In this document: positions 41,274 to 50,150 of the stretch, piece by piece | How the letters are laid out: every line of letters starts with the position of its first letter | Position numbering within the stretch: position 1 is the first letter of the stretch | Assembly: GCA_035642535.1 (NCBI GenBank) | Contig: DASQSE010000048.1 | Location: 1 to 64,000, forward strand | Reading direction: 5' to 3' | Length of the DNA stretch: 64,000 bases | Source: Jatrophihabitans sp035642535 | GTDB lineage: Bacteria; Actinomycetota; Actinomycetes; Mycobacteriales; Jatrophihabitantaceae | The notes under the pieces: model-generated | Seen by the model: the letters and a program-made list of their open reading frames with translations, nothing else | Told to the model about the DNA's origin: nothing | Databases searched by the model: none | Program-made: the position numbers and the translations under genes

Positions 41274-41951
41274 CTAGCCGGCCGCAAATCCAGCGAGTTC
41301 GCAGAGTTCGAACGTCACGACGCCGTCCTGCACTGTCAGCACGCCGACGGTGCCGAGCGACAGCTGGCCGGCGACCCGGCCCGGGCCCTTCGGATAGGTC
41401 GGGCTGCCCGGATTGACGAACAGCACGCCGGCCGCCGATATCGCCACCGGCCGGTGGGTGCTCGCGAAGGCGACTACGTCGACGGGTCCGCCGAACTTGC
41501 TGGGCAATATGTCGGCCAATTTGCTCGCGTCCAATTCCGGCAGCCCGCCGGGCGGCGTCACCACCGCCTCGCCCGGCTCCCGCTCCAGGTTGTGAATCAG
41601 CCCGACGCGCACTCCGCCGACCTCGAGCACCCGGGTCAGGCCCTTGATGCGGTCGCCGTCGGCCGGGGTGAGGACCACGTTCCCCGCGCCGTCGCCGGCG
41701 AAGTCCTGCACGGCGAGCAGCGGCGCCAGCTTGGCCAACCGATCCAGCGATCCGCGGTTGGGTTTCCCGGGGAGCCCGGTGTGGCCGAGATGCACGATGG
41801 CGTCGACACCCTCCAGCGCCTGGAACAGCTCGTCGGGCAGATCGCTGCCGTCGGGCTCGGCGCAGTGACTGTCGGCGACCAGCCCGATGCGCTGCGCGTC
41901 GAGCGTCGTCACGCCGCCGATGTAATCCTCGTGCTGCTCCGTCGTTGTCAC
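41274..41951 (-). CDS. YfcE-like metallophosphoesterase, degenerate active site
   Basis: A 225-residue protein with the calcineurin-like fold of YfcE phosphodiesterases. The first motif is intact (GLVADSHC), but later metal ligands are altered: HLGHTG where GD is expected, VQDFAGD for the usual GNCD, and FASTHRP for GHTH. LFVNPGSPTYPKGPG near the end is typical of the family. It may bind one metal or serve a non-catalytic role. GTG 41951 follows GAGGAG, 11 bases after the stop of the CCG-domain gene, so the two form an operon. Confidence 0.75.
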   Translation of the reverse strand: MTTTEQHEDYIGGVTTLDAQRIGLVADSHCAEPDGSDLPDELFQALEGVDAIVHLGHTGLPGKPNRGSLDRLAKLAPLLAVQDFAGDGAGNVVLTPADGDRIKGLTRVLEVGGVRVGLIHNLEREPGEAVVTPPGGLPELDASKLADILPSKFGGPVDVVAFASTHRPVAISAAGVLFVNPGSPTYPKGPGRVAGQLSLGTVGVLTVQDGVVTFELCELAGFAAG

Positions 41952-41962
41952 GGTCGTTCTCC

Positions 41963-43060
41963 TCAGTTGTTGGTAGCGGCTTGGGTGGCGGTCGGGGCAG
42001 CGGCGGCGGACACGGCTCCGCAGCCGCAGCTGTCGCAGTCGCACTGCTGGACCTCGGCGGCGTGCTGCGGGGTGAAGTGGCGGCGCGCAGCGGCGAGTGC
42101 TTCGTCCTCGGTGAGCCCCCACGACTCCCATTCCGGCCGAGACAGCGCCGTGACGAGGTCCGGATCCGCGAGGTGCCAGTAGGCGCTGAACCGATCCTCG
42201 GACGCCACCCCGAGTGCCTCGGCGAGCAGCGACATCCACTCGCGCACCGCAAGTCGCGGGCTGGAGAACTTCGACCACTCCCGCTGGCACCGGTGGTAGG
42301 GCGTCACCAGCGTCGCCGCACCCGCGCGTGCCGCCTGCTCCTCGAGCTCGCCCTGCGCGCGACGGTATTCGTCGGCTGAGAGTCCGTTCAGGATGCTGGT
42401 CGATGTCGGCCCGGTCCCGGCGCACGGTGCGCCGGCGCTGGGTGGCTCGATCGTCCCGGCGTACTCGACACCGGGGATGAGCGCGAGGATGTCGAGGATG
42501 CTCTCGGTGTCGATGTCCTGCTGCGGCAGCGATTCGCGGTGTCGATGCAGCACGACGCGGGCACGCACCTCGCGCTGCCACGGGATCGCGCCGCCGCGCT
42601 CGCGGAGCAGCCGGGACAGGTACTTCGACACGTGGACAACCTTGTAAGGCGCGTCGCGCTGCGTACCGCCCAGTTCGAGGTAGCGGAGCATGCACGCGCC
42701 GCACCACTGGACTGTCACGTTGGGTCCGTACGCCGCGAACCGTTCGTACGACCTGCTCGATATGCGGTCGGCAGCCGCTGCGTCGCCACCCAGGTTGCCG
42801 AACGGCCGGCCGCAGCAGAACTGCTTTCCGGTGACCGCGGCGTAGTCGATCCCGAGCACATCGAAGACGCGAGTGGCCTCGAGCATGAGATGCGGCGTGT
42901 GCTGGACAGCGCAACCGAATGCGAGCAGTGCGTCGACCGGCCGATCCGGTGCCTCGGCACGCTCGGACCAGCGCACCTCGTCGCGCCGGATCAGCATCGA
43001 CTTGCTCTCCGCCATCCCCGTATAGAAGCCCTGCGGATCGAACCGAGCCGGATCGATCAA
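41963..43060 (-). CDS. CCG-domain (cysteine-rich, HdrB/GlpC-like) Fe-S protein
   Basis: A 365-residue protein with one complete CCG motif: Cys50-x31-Cys82-Cys83-x36-Cys120-x2-Cys123, exactly the CX31CCX36CXXC pattern of heterodisulfide-reductase subunit B and related electron-transfer proteins. The second half lacks the matching cysteines (HRHRES and PYHRCQ in their place). A Cys-rich tail CDCDSCGCG is unusual. The likely start is TTG 43060 with GAGGTGG upstream. The partner is probably a redox enzyme of the cluster, such as the molybdopterin or FAD enzyme (inference). Confidence 0.75.
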   Translation of the reverse strand: MIDPARFDPQGFYTGMAESKSMLIRRDEVRWSERAEAPDRPVDALLAFGCAVQHTPHLMLEATRVFDVLGIDYAAVTGKQFCCGRPFGNLGGDAAAADRISSRSYERFAAYGPNVTVQWCGACMLRYLELGGTQRDAPYKVVHVSKYLSRLLRERGGAIPWQREVRARVVLHRHRESLPQQDIDTESILDILALIPGVEYAGTIEPPSAGAPCAGTGPTSTSILNGLSADEYRRAQGELEEQAARAGAATLVTPYHRCQREWSKFSSPRLAVREWMSLLAEALGVASEDRFSAYWHLADPDLVTALSRPEWESWGLTEDEALAAARRHFTPQHAAEVQQCDCDSCGCGAVSAAAAPTATQAATNN

Positions 43061-43099
43061 AACTCCACCTCGTTCCTGGGGTTCAAAAGTCGCGCTGCA

Positions 43100-43130
43100 T
43101 ATGTTGTACTGCAATATCGTAATCCGATAA
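43100..43130 (-). promoter_or_regulatory. Motif copy i upstream of CCG-phosphoesterase operon
   Basis: TATCG-TAATC-CGATA inverted repeat (43115-43129). On the - strand it reads TTATCGGATTACGATATTGC, nearly matching copy e. TACGAT is 55 bases before the TTG start. Confidence 0.65.
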
Positions 43131-43210
43131 GAGACGCTAGCGCGGTCCTGGGAAGCGCGTCAATCGGCGGCCTGCCTACCGTTGACACCCCGCAACCGGG
43201 CCCACTAACA

Positions 43211-43224
43211 TCCCGATATCGGCT
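43211..43224. promoter_or_regulatory. Motif copy j upstream of ABC permease operon
   Basis: CCGATATCGG (43213-43222), a perfect 10-bp palindrome, lies 27 bases before the first permease gene. Confidence 0.6.
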
Positions 43225-43248
43225 CATGACATCTCCGCCAGGCCAAAG

Positions 43249-44238
43249 GTGGTGGTCCCGGTTCGGTACGTCGCTCGCCGTCTTGTCTGGGCCGTCTTCA
43301 CGATGTGGGCGATCTCAGTGGTCTCGTTCGTGATCATCCAGCTGCCACCGGGAGACTTCGCCACCACCTACGTGAATCGCTTGGCCCAGGCGGGCGCATC
43401 ACCGGGCGACATCGCCCACGCTCGCCAGCAACTCGGTCTGGACAAGTCCGGCTTCCAGCAATACCTGAGCTGGATGGGCCGCCTCCTGCACGGCGACCTC
43501 GGCCAGTCCCTGAGCCTGAACCGGCCGGTCGCCGACGTGTTGCAGGGAGATCTCGCATATACCGGAGTCCTGGTGGGCGCCGCGCTCATCGTGAGCTGGT
43601 GCATCGCGTTGCCGATCGGCGTCTACTCCGCGGTGCACCGCTACTCGCCGCTCGACCACGTCATGACGTTCCTCGGATTCCTCGGCCTCGCCGTCCCGAG
43701 CTTCCTGCTCGCGCTGATCCTGATGTACTTCAGCTTCGACTGGTTCGGCATCAGCATCGACGGACTGTTCTCGCCGCAGTACGAAACGGCGCCGTGGGGC
43801 TTCGGCAAGGTGTTCAACATGTTCGAGCACCTGATCGTGCCGGCGATCGTGCTCGGCGCGGCCGGGATGGCCCATCTGATGCGGATCATGCGTGCGAACC
43901 TGCTCGACGAACTGGGCAAGCCGTACGTCGTCACTGCGCAGGCGAAGGGGCTGCCGAAGTGGCGGGTCATTCGGAAGTATCCGGTGCGCGTGGCGCTGAA
44001 CCCGTTTGCGAGCTCGATCGGTCTGCTCGTTCCGCAGGTCGTCTCGGCCTCGATCATCGTCTCCGTGGTGCTCGGCCTGCCGACGCTGGGCCCGCGACTG
44101 CTCGACGCGCTCAAGGCGCAGGACATGTTCCTGGCTGGCGCGATCGTCCTGTTCCTCGGGTTGCTGACCGTCGTCGGCACCCTGATCTCGGACATCGTCC
44201 TGATGGTCCTCGACCCACGGATTCGCCATGCGGGTTAG
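43249..44238 (+). CDS. ABC transporter permease, DppB type
   Basis: A 329-residue permease with six predicted membrane helices. It begins RYVARRLVWAVFTMWAISVVSFVII and has the periplasmic LGLDKSGFQQYLSWMGRLLHGDLGQS-type loop usual for DppB, and the EAA-like ATPase-contact loop around YVVTAQAKGLPKWRVI. GTG 43249 or the adjacent GTG is the start. It overlaps the second permease gene by 11 bases. Together with the fused ATPase and the lipoprotein on the other strand it forms a peptide-type importer. Confidence 0.88.
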   Translation: MVVPVRYVARRLVWAVFTMWAISVVSFVIIQLPPGDFATTYVNRLAQAGASPGDIAHARQQLGLDKSGFQQYLSWMGRLLHGDLGQSLSLNRPVADVLQGDLAYTGVLVGAALIVSWCIALPIGVYSAVHRYSPLDHVMTFLGFLGLAVPSFLLALILMYFSFDWFGISIDGLFSPQYETAPWGFGKVFNMFEHLIVPAIVLGAAGMAHLMRIMRANLLDELGKPYVVTAQAKGLPKWRVIRKYPVRVALNPFASSIGLLVPQVVSASIIVSVVLGLPTLGPRLLDALKAQDMFLAGAIVLFLGLLTVVGTLISDIVLMVLDPRIRHAG

Positions 44239-45403
44239 TCGTCTTCGCGGAAACGGCGGCACGGCGGTGGTCGACGCACCACCCGCGGTGGATGCCGACG
44301 TTGCCGCGCCGGTCGAGGACAAGTTCGTCGTCGCGACTCAACGCCAGCTCATCTGGATGCGTTTCAAGCGGCACAAGCTGGCGATGGCGAGCGCCTACGT
44401 CCTCATCTTCTTCTACCTCGTCGCGATATTCGCCGACTTCCTCGCGTACGCCGACCCGCAGCACACGAACGGCGATCTGGCCCTGCGGCCGCCGCAGCGC
44501 ATCCACGTGTTCAGCGGGAGCGGGGTATCGCTGCACGTCCATCCGGTCATCTCGCACCGGGACCCGGTGACCTTCGAGCGCATCTACTCCGAGGACACCT
44601 CCAAGAACCTCAGCATCAAGTTCTTCGCACCCGGCTACGAGTACAAGCTCTTCGGCCTGTTCCCGACGCACATCCACCTCATCGGCGTCTCGGGGGCCCG
44701 TGCGGAGAACGTGCTGGCGATCTTCGGGACTGACGACCAGGGCAGGGATATCTATTCGCGCCTGCTGCTTGCGACACGCACGTCTCTGACCATCGGGCTC
44801 GTCGGCGTCGCCATGAGCCTGTTCCTCGGCGTCGTCGTCGGGGCGATATCCGGCTACTACGGCGGCCGTGTCGACCTCGTCATCCAGCGCGTCATCGAGA
44901 TCATGCGCTCGATCCCAGCCATCCCGCTGTGGCTCGGACTTGCGGCCGCCATGCCGCGGGATTGGCCGATCATCAGGGTCTACTTCTTCATCACGCTGAT
45001 CATCTCGCTGATCGGCTGGACCGAACTTGCGCGCGTGGTGCGAGGTCGCTTCCTGCAGATAAGAGACGAGGATTTCGTAACGGCTGCGGAGATGATCGGT
45101 GCCCGGCCACGTCGGGTGATCTTCGTGCACATCCTGCCGATGTTCACGAGCCACGTCATCGCGGCGACCACGCTCGCGCTGCCGCTGATGATCGTCGCCG
45201 AGACCTCGCTCAGCTTCCTCGGCCTCGGCCTGCGCTCGCCCGCAGTGTCCTGGGGGGTGATGTTGCAGGATGCCCAGAACGTGCAGGCGATTGCTCTCTC
45301 GCCGTGGTTGCTGATTCCGGTGATTCCGGTGGTCCTTGCCATCCTGGCCTTCAACTTCTTCGGGGACGGTCTTCGCGATGCCGCAGATCCGTACGACGCC
45401 TGA
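44228..45403 (+). CDS. ABC transporter permease, DppC type
   Basis: A 391-residue permease, longer than usual because of a ~130-residue extracytoplasmic insertion after helix 1 that ends with LAIFGTDDQGRDIYSRLLLA, the standard DppC motif. The cytoplasmic EAA loop is FVTAAEMIGARPRRVIFVHILP. ATG 44228 overlaps the DppB-type gene by 11 bases and its own 3' end overlaps the ATPase gene by 26 bases, so the operon is tightly coupled. Confidence 0.88.
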   Translation: MRVSRLRGNGGTAVVDAPPAVDADVAAPVEDKFVVATQRQLIWMRFKRHKLAMASAYVLIFFYLVAIFADFLAYADPQHTNGDLALRPPQRIHVFSGSGVSLHVHPVISHRDPVTFERIYSEDTSKNLSIKFFAPGYEYKLFGLFPTHIHLIGVSGARAENVLAIFGTDDQGRDIYSRLLLATRTSLTIGLVGVAMSLFLGVVVGAISGYYGGRVDLVIQRVIEIMRSIPAIPLWLGLAAAMPRDWPIIRVYFFITLIISLIGWTELARVVRGRFLQIRDEDFVTAAEMIGARPRRVIFVHILPMFTSHVIAATTLALPLMIVAETSLSFLGLGLRSPAVSWGVMLQDAQNVQAIALSPWLLIPVIPVVLAILAFNFFGDGLRDAADPYDA

Positions 45404-47561
45404 CCCGGACGGGGTTGCGCCGGGCGCACTGCTCTCGGTGCGCGACCTCGCAACGCATTTCGACACCGTTGACGGGGTGATCCGCGCCGTCGACGGCGCC
45501 ACGTTCGACATACCGTCCGGCCGCATCGTCGGCATGGTCGGCGAGACCGGGTGCGGCAAGAGTGTGATGGCCCGCTCGATCCTGCGCATCGTCGAGAAGC
45601 CGGGCCGCATCGTCCGCGGCGAGATCCTGCTGCGCGACGGCGACGATTACGTGGATCTCGCCGGACTGGAACCGTACGGGCGGCGGATGCGGCAGATCCG
45701 CGGCGGCCGTATCGGGCTCGTGTTCCAGGAGCCGATGACCTCCTTCAGCCCGGTGCACACGGTCGGCAACCAGCTGTTGGAAGCCGTCCAACTGCACGAC
45801 CAGCTCAACCGGCGCGATGCCCACGACCGGGCGGTCGAACTGCTCGAGGTCGTCGGCCTGCCGCGCCCCGAGGAGCAGCTCTCCGCCTACTCGTGGCAGC
45901 TGTCCGGCGGCTTGCGGCAGCGGGCGATGATCGCGATGGCGCTCGCCGGCCGACCCGAGTTGCTGATCGCCGACGAGCCGACGACCGCGCTCGACGTCAT
46001 CACGCAGGCGCAGGTCCTGACGCTGATCCGCGATCTGCAGGAGCGCACCGGACTCGCGATCCTGCTCATCACCCACGACCTGGGCGTCGTCGCCGAGATG
46101 GCCGACGAGGTTGTCGTGATGTATCTCGGCCGCGTCGTGGAGCGCGGCCCGGTCGACGAGATCTTCCACGCGCCGCAGCACCCTTACACTCGCGCGCTCA
46201 TGCGTTCGATCCCGAGCTCGCAGACGAAGCCGCGGGTGCGGCTGACCGCGATCAAGGGCTCGGTGCCGCACCCGCTGCAACGCCCGAGCGGCTGCTCGTT
46301 CCACGACCGGTGCACCTTCGCCCTCCCCGACGTGTGTACGCACGAAGCGCCGGCGTTGCGCGACGTCGGGCCGAGCCACCAGCTCGAGTGCCATCTCCCA
46401 GACGAGGTGATCGCCGACATCGCGGCGGCCGACCGTCGCGGGCGGCCCCGACACGAGGAGCCGACGGTCCTTCCGGCCGCCGAACCAGCCACGCTCAACG
46501 GGTCGGCGCCGGCGACGCCGCGCCGGGCACTGCTCGAGGTCGCCGACCTGAACAAGTCGTTCTCCAGCGGCTCAGGACCGCTGCGCGGCGCGCGTGGGCG
46601 GGTGCCGGCCGTCAACGACGTGAGCTTCACGCTGTACGAGGGCGAGACGCTCGCCCTGGTCGGGGAGAGCGGCTCGGGCAAGACGACGGTCGCCCGGTGC
46701 GTGATGCGCGACCACAGTCCGGACAGTGGCCGGATCCTGTTCAGCAAGGACGACAACACGGTCATCGACCTCGCCGGACTTTCGAAGAAGCAGGTCCGTC
46801 CGCTGCGCAGCGGATTCCAGATGGTGTTCCAGGATCCGTTCTCGTCGCTCAACCCGCGGATGACGGTGTTCAGCATCATCGGCGAGCCGCTGTTGGTGCA
46901 CGGCATGCACGACCGGCAGGAACGCGTCGAGCGCGTCCGGCAACTAATGGAACTCGTCGGACTGCGTCCCGAGTACATGCAGCGCTTCCCGCACGCGTTC
47001 AGCGGGGGTCAACGGCAACGGATCGGCATCGCCCGCGCGCTCGCCCTCAACCCGCAGCTGGTGATCGCCGACGAGCCGGTCTCCGCGCTGGACGTCTCGG
47101 TGCAGTCGCAGATCCTCAACCTGCTGCTGGATCTGCAGCAGCGGCTGCGGCTCACCTATCTGTTCGTGTCGCACGACCTGAGCGTTGTCCGGCACATCAG
47201 CGACCGGATCGCCGTGATGTACGCCGGCCAGATCGTCGAGCTCGGCGAACGCGACGACGTGCTCGAAGCGCCGAAGCACCCGTACACCGCGGCGCTGCTC
47301 GCCGCGATCCCCAAGACGGATCCGCGGCTGCGCTCCCAGCTCAAGCCACCGCGCGGGGCGGTCGCGAACCTCGCCAACTTGCCGACGGGCTGCTCGTTCC
47401 ACCCGCGCTGCCCGTTCGCCGTCGAGCGCTGCAAGGTCGAGAAGCCGGAGTTGCAGGAGGTCGGCGGGCGGCAGGTGCGCTGCCACCGCGCGCAGGAGTT
47501 GGCACTCGCGGGCCTCCCACACGCGACGGAACGCTCGCCGCTGGCCGCCAGCGAGGTCTAG
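45378..47561 (+). CDS. Fused double ATP-binding protein of the peptide-type ABC importer (DppD-DppF)
   Basis: A 727-residue protein with two complete ABC ATPase domains. Domain 1 has Walker A GETGCGKS, signature LSGGLRQR and Walker B LLIADEPTTALD. Domain 2 has GESGSGKTT, FSGGQRQR and LVIADEPVSALD. Each is followed by the oligopeptide-transporter C-terminal segment with clustered cysteines (SGCSFHDRC, TGCSFHPRCPF), which in this family can hold an Fe-S cluster. Two separate proteins are usual; here they are one chain. ATG 45378 lies inside the preceding permease gene. Confidence 0.9.
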   Translation: MPQIRTTPDPDGVAPGALLSVRDLATHFDTVDGVIRAVDGATFDIPSGRIVGMVGETGCGKSVMARSILRIVEKPGRIVRGEILLRDGDDYVDLAGLEPYGRRMRQIRGGRIGLVFQEPMTSFSPVHTVGNQLLEAVQLHDQLNRRDAHDRAVELLEVVGLPRPEEQLSAYSWQLSGGLRQRAMIAMALAGRPELLIADEPTTALDVITQAQVLTLIRDLQERTGLAILLITHDLGVVAEMADEVVVMYLGRVVERGPVDEIFHAPQHPYTRALMRSIPSSQTKPRVRLTAIKGSVPHPLQRPSGCSFHDRCTFALPDVCTHEAPALRDVGPSHQLECHLPDEVIADIAAADRRGRPRHEEPTVLPAAEPATLNGSAPATPRRALLEVADLNKSFSSGSGPLRGARGRVPAVNDVSFTLYEGETLALVGESGSGKTTVARCVMRDHSPDSGRILFSKDDNTVIDLAGLSKKQVRPLRSGFQMVFQDPFSSLNPRMTVFSIIGEPLLVHGMHDRQERVERVRQLMELVGLRPEYMQRFPHAFSGGQRQRIGIARALALNPQLVIADEPVSALDVSVQSQILNLLLDLQQRLRLTYLFVSHDLSVVRHISDRIAVMYAGQIVELGERDDVLEAPKHPYTAALLAAIPKTDPRLRSQLKPPRGAVANLANLPTGCSFHPRCPFAVERCKVEKPELQEVGGRQVRCHRAQELALAGLPHATERSPLAASEV

Positions 47562-47578
47562 CAGTCGGCGGGCTGAGA

Positions 47579-47624
47579 GTTGTCCGCCCGTCAGTACGCC
47601 ATGAGGTCACGCCGGGCGGACAAC
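47579..47624 (+). terminator. Stem-loop terminator after ABC operon
   Basis: GTTGTCCGCCCG (47579-47590) and CGGGCGGACAAC (47613-47624) are exact complements with a 22-base loop, 18 bases after the ATPase stop codon. Confidence 0.7.
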
Positions 47625-47640
47625 CCGCAACAGAGCCCGA

Positions 47641-47669
47641 CTATCTTGATACGATATCGATGCTCGACA
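47641..47669 (+). promoter_or_regulatory. Motif copy k upstream of molybdopterin oxidoreductase
   Basis: GATACGATATCGATGCTCGAC contains CGATATCG (47652-47659) and a TACGAT box (47650-47655), 43 bases before the ATG. Confidence 0.6.
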
Positions 47670-47697
47670 TACCCCGACCTCGTGGACGGTGGCGTGT

Positions 47698-50088
47698 ATG
47701 ACCGCAGAGACCATTCGCACGTACTGCTCGATGTGCGGAGTGGGCTGTCCGGCGGCGGTGACTGTTGACGGCAAGCAGGTGCTGTCCCTCAAGGCGGACC
47801 GGGAACATCCGCTCGGTGGGCTCATGTGCCCGAAGGGGCGGGCAGCGCCGGAGATCCACGATCACCCGCACCGGGTCAACTACCCGATGCGGCGTACTCG
47901 CCCGAAGACGGCCTCCGATCCGGGTTGGCAGCGCTGCACGTGGGACGAGGCGCTGGACCTGATCGCTGCGGAGTTCGGCAGGATCCGCGCGGAGTCCGGT
48001 CCGGAAGCCGTCGTGATGGGGCGCGGAACTGCGAGCGGCACCGGGCTCGGTCCGGCGGAGCCGTGGGTGTCGCGGCTGTGCGAAGCCTTCGGCTCACCGA
48101 ACTACATGACGAACACGCACATCTGCAACTGGGCCCGCGACGGAGCCGTCCATTACACGTTCGGGCAGTCCTTGCAGCCGCCACCGGACGTCGAGCACAG
48201 CGGCTGCGTCATCGTCTGGGGCGCCAACCCGCTGGCGACCCGCATCAGCCTGGCCACCGCGATCACGACGGCCCGGCGCCGCGGCCTGCGGCTGATCGTG
48301 GTCGATCCGCGACGCACCGAGCTGGGCAGGCGCGCCGACCTGGTGCTGCAGGTCAGGCCAGGAACCGACGTCGCGCTGGCGCTCGCCTGCATCCACCTGA
48401 TGCTGGAGAACAGGTGGTACGACGAGAGCTTCGTCAGGGAGTGGACGAACGCACCGTTCCTCGTCCGAGAGGACACCGGGCGGCTACTGCGCACCGACGA
48501 GGTCGAACCCGGCGCGCTCGGCGTAGCCGGGCCCGGTCACGAGCCCGGCTACGTCGCGCAGGACGCCGCCACCGGACGCCTCGTCGAGTATCGGCCGGGG
48601 CAGCGCCGCTATGCCGCTCCCTCCGCAACGCTCGAGCTGACCGAGCCGGTCACGGTCGACCTGCGCGACGGTCCACGCGTGCGGTGCCGGCCCGTCCTCG
48701 CGCTGCTGGCCGAACAGGCACGGCAGTGCGAACCCGCGGTGGCGGCTCGGATCACCGGCGTCCCAGAGGAACAGATCCGCGAGGCGGTGCGGTTGGTCGT
48801 CGAGAATCGGCCGGCGGCCCACTTCGTGTGGAACGGAATCGTCCAGCACACCAACGGAACCCAAGCGGGCCGGGCCATCGAGATCTTCTACGCGCTGATC
48901 GGAGACTGGGATCGACGCGGCGCCAACGTGGTTCTGCCGCCGCGGACGACGGGCCGCATCGCCGACCTCGGGCTGATCCCGACGGAGCTGGCCGCGCGCC
49001 GGTTGGGTCGCGAGGAACGGCCGTTGGGGCCGGCCGCGGTCCACGGCCAGGTCGTCGCGCCGGACGTCTTCAGCGCGATTCTGGAGGACCACCCGTACCG
49101 CGTTCGCGGCCTGTTGACCTTCGGGAGCAACACGCTGCTGAACACCGGTGACCCGCATCGCGGGCGCGCGGCGTTGCAGGCGCTCGAATTCTTCGCACAG
49201 GTCGAGCAGTTCCACACGCCGACCAGCGAGCTCGCCGACGTGCTGCTGCCAGCTGCGACGTTCCTGGAGAGCGACGTCCTGATGATCACCCGCGAGGGTC
49301 GAGCCGAACCGCGCCGGCGGGTCGTCGAGCCGATGTACGAGCGTCGACCCGACATCGAGATCATCTTCGATCTCGCTTGTCGCCTCGGCCTCGGCGAGTG
49401 GTTCGCCGACGGCAGCGTCACCGACGCTTACGACGCGGTACTCGTTCCGGCCGGGCTGTCCTGGCAGGCGCTGCTCGAGCAGCCGGACGGCGTCAGCGTG
49501 CTGCCCGATCTGGAGTTCGAGAAGCATGCCGCGGTGACCGACGACGGCACGCAGCGCGGATTCCCGACGCCTTCGGGACGGGTCGAACTCTTCGTCGACC
49601 GGTTCGCCGCGCACGGGCAGCCGCCCCTACCGCGCTACGAGGAGCCCGCCGAGAGCCCGGTGCGCACGCCCGGCCTGGCGCGCGACTTCCCGCTGGTGCT
49701 CACCAACGCGAAGCGCGGTTACTTCCTGCACAGCCAGCATCGCGGTGTGGCGAGCCTGCGGCGGCACAACCCCGAGCCGACGGTCGAAATCCACCCCCAG
49801 ACCGCCGCGCAATTCGACATCGCCGACGGCGCCCGCGTCGCCCTCGAGACGCCCAAGGGCGGGATCCGGGTGCGTGCGAAGCACACCGAGACGATCGTCC
49901 CCGGCGTGGTGTGCGCGAATCACGGTTGGTGGGAGGCCTGCGAGGAGCTCGGGCTGGACAAGCTCGACCCGTTCTCCGAGACCGGCGCCAACGTGAACCT
50001 GCTGGTGCACAACGACGCCCGGGACCCGATCAGCGGGGGGGTGCCGCACCGGTCAGTGCTGTGCCGACTGCGCCCGTTGACCGACTAG
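47698..50088 (+). CDS. Molybdopterin oxidoreductase (DMSO-reductase family) with N-terminal [4Fe-4S]
   Basis: A 796-residue Mo/W-bisPGD enzyme. The Fe4S4 domain has Cys10-x2-Cys13-x3-Cys17-x26-Cys44. Cys143 in NTHICNWARDG is a probable metal ligand, as in formate dehydrogenase/thiosulfate reductase-like members. The cofactor domains (WGANPLATR, LLTFGSNTLLNTGDP, and the C-terminal dinucleotide-binding barrel) are complete. No Tat signal, so cytosolic. It lacks adjacent NrfC- or NrfD-like subunits, so its electron partner is unknown; the CCG protein or ferredoxin are candidates. ATG 47698. Confidence 0.87.
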   Translation: MTAETIRTYCSMCGVGCPAAVTVDGKQVLSLKADREHPLGGLMCPKGRAAPEIHDHPHRVNYPMRRTRPKTASDPGWQRCTWDEALDLIAAEFGRIRAESGPEAVVMGRGTASGTGLGPAEPWVSRLCEAFGSPNYMTNTHICNWARDGAVHYTFGQSLQPPPDVEHSGCVIVWGANPLATRISLATAITTARRRGLRLIVVDPRRTELGRRADLVLQVRPGTDVALALACIHLMLENRWYDESFVREWTNAPFLVREDTGRLLRTDEVEPGALGVAGPGHEPGYVAQDAATGRLVEYRPGQRRYAAPSATLELTEPVTVDLRDGPRVRCRPVLALLAEQARQCEPAVAARITGVPEEQIREAVRLVVENRPAAHFVWNGIVQHTNGTQAGRAIEIFYALIGDWDRRGANVVLPPRTTGRIADLGLIPTELAARRLGREERPLGPAAVHGQVVAPDVFSAILEDHPYRVRGLLTFGSNTLLNTGDPHRGRAALQALEFFAQVEQFHTPTSELADVLLPAATFLESDVLMITREGRAEPRRRVVEPMYERRPDIEIIFDLACRLGLGEWFADGSVTDAYDAVLVPAGLSWQALLEQPDGVSVLPDLEFEKHAAVTDDGTQRGFPTPSGRVELFVDRFAAHGQPPLPRYEEPAESPVRTPGLARDFPLVLTNAKRGYFLHSQHRGVASLRRHNPEPTVEIHPQTAAQFDIADGARVALETPKGGIRVRAKHTETIVPGVVCANHGWWEACEELGLDKLDPFSETGANVNLLVHNDARDPISGGVPHRSVLCRLRPLTD

Positions 50089-50150
50089 CGGCGACGGCGG
50101 CAGCTCATCTCGCCGATTAGCCCGGCCGCGGCGGTGGAAAGAATCTCGGT

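Noticed and set aside
41436..41443. CGATATCG inside the metallophosphoesterase gene
   Set aside because: Coding position, no AT-rich flanks and no nearby start codon, so taken as chance.
41952..42914. Extension of the metallophosphoesterase frame through the CCG gene
   Set aside because: GAGGAG plus GTG at 41951 gives a normal-length family member, and the upstream part is the shadow of the CCG gene.
43061..43114. Longer N-terminus of the CCG protein starting at 43114
   Set aside because: It would overlap the promoter motif at 43.1 kb; the TTG at 43060 has a good ribosome site.
50089..50150. Regulon motif before the CYTH-CHAD gene
   Set aside because: The 62-base gap has no CGATAT-like element, so this gene was left out of the proposed regulon.
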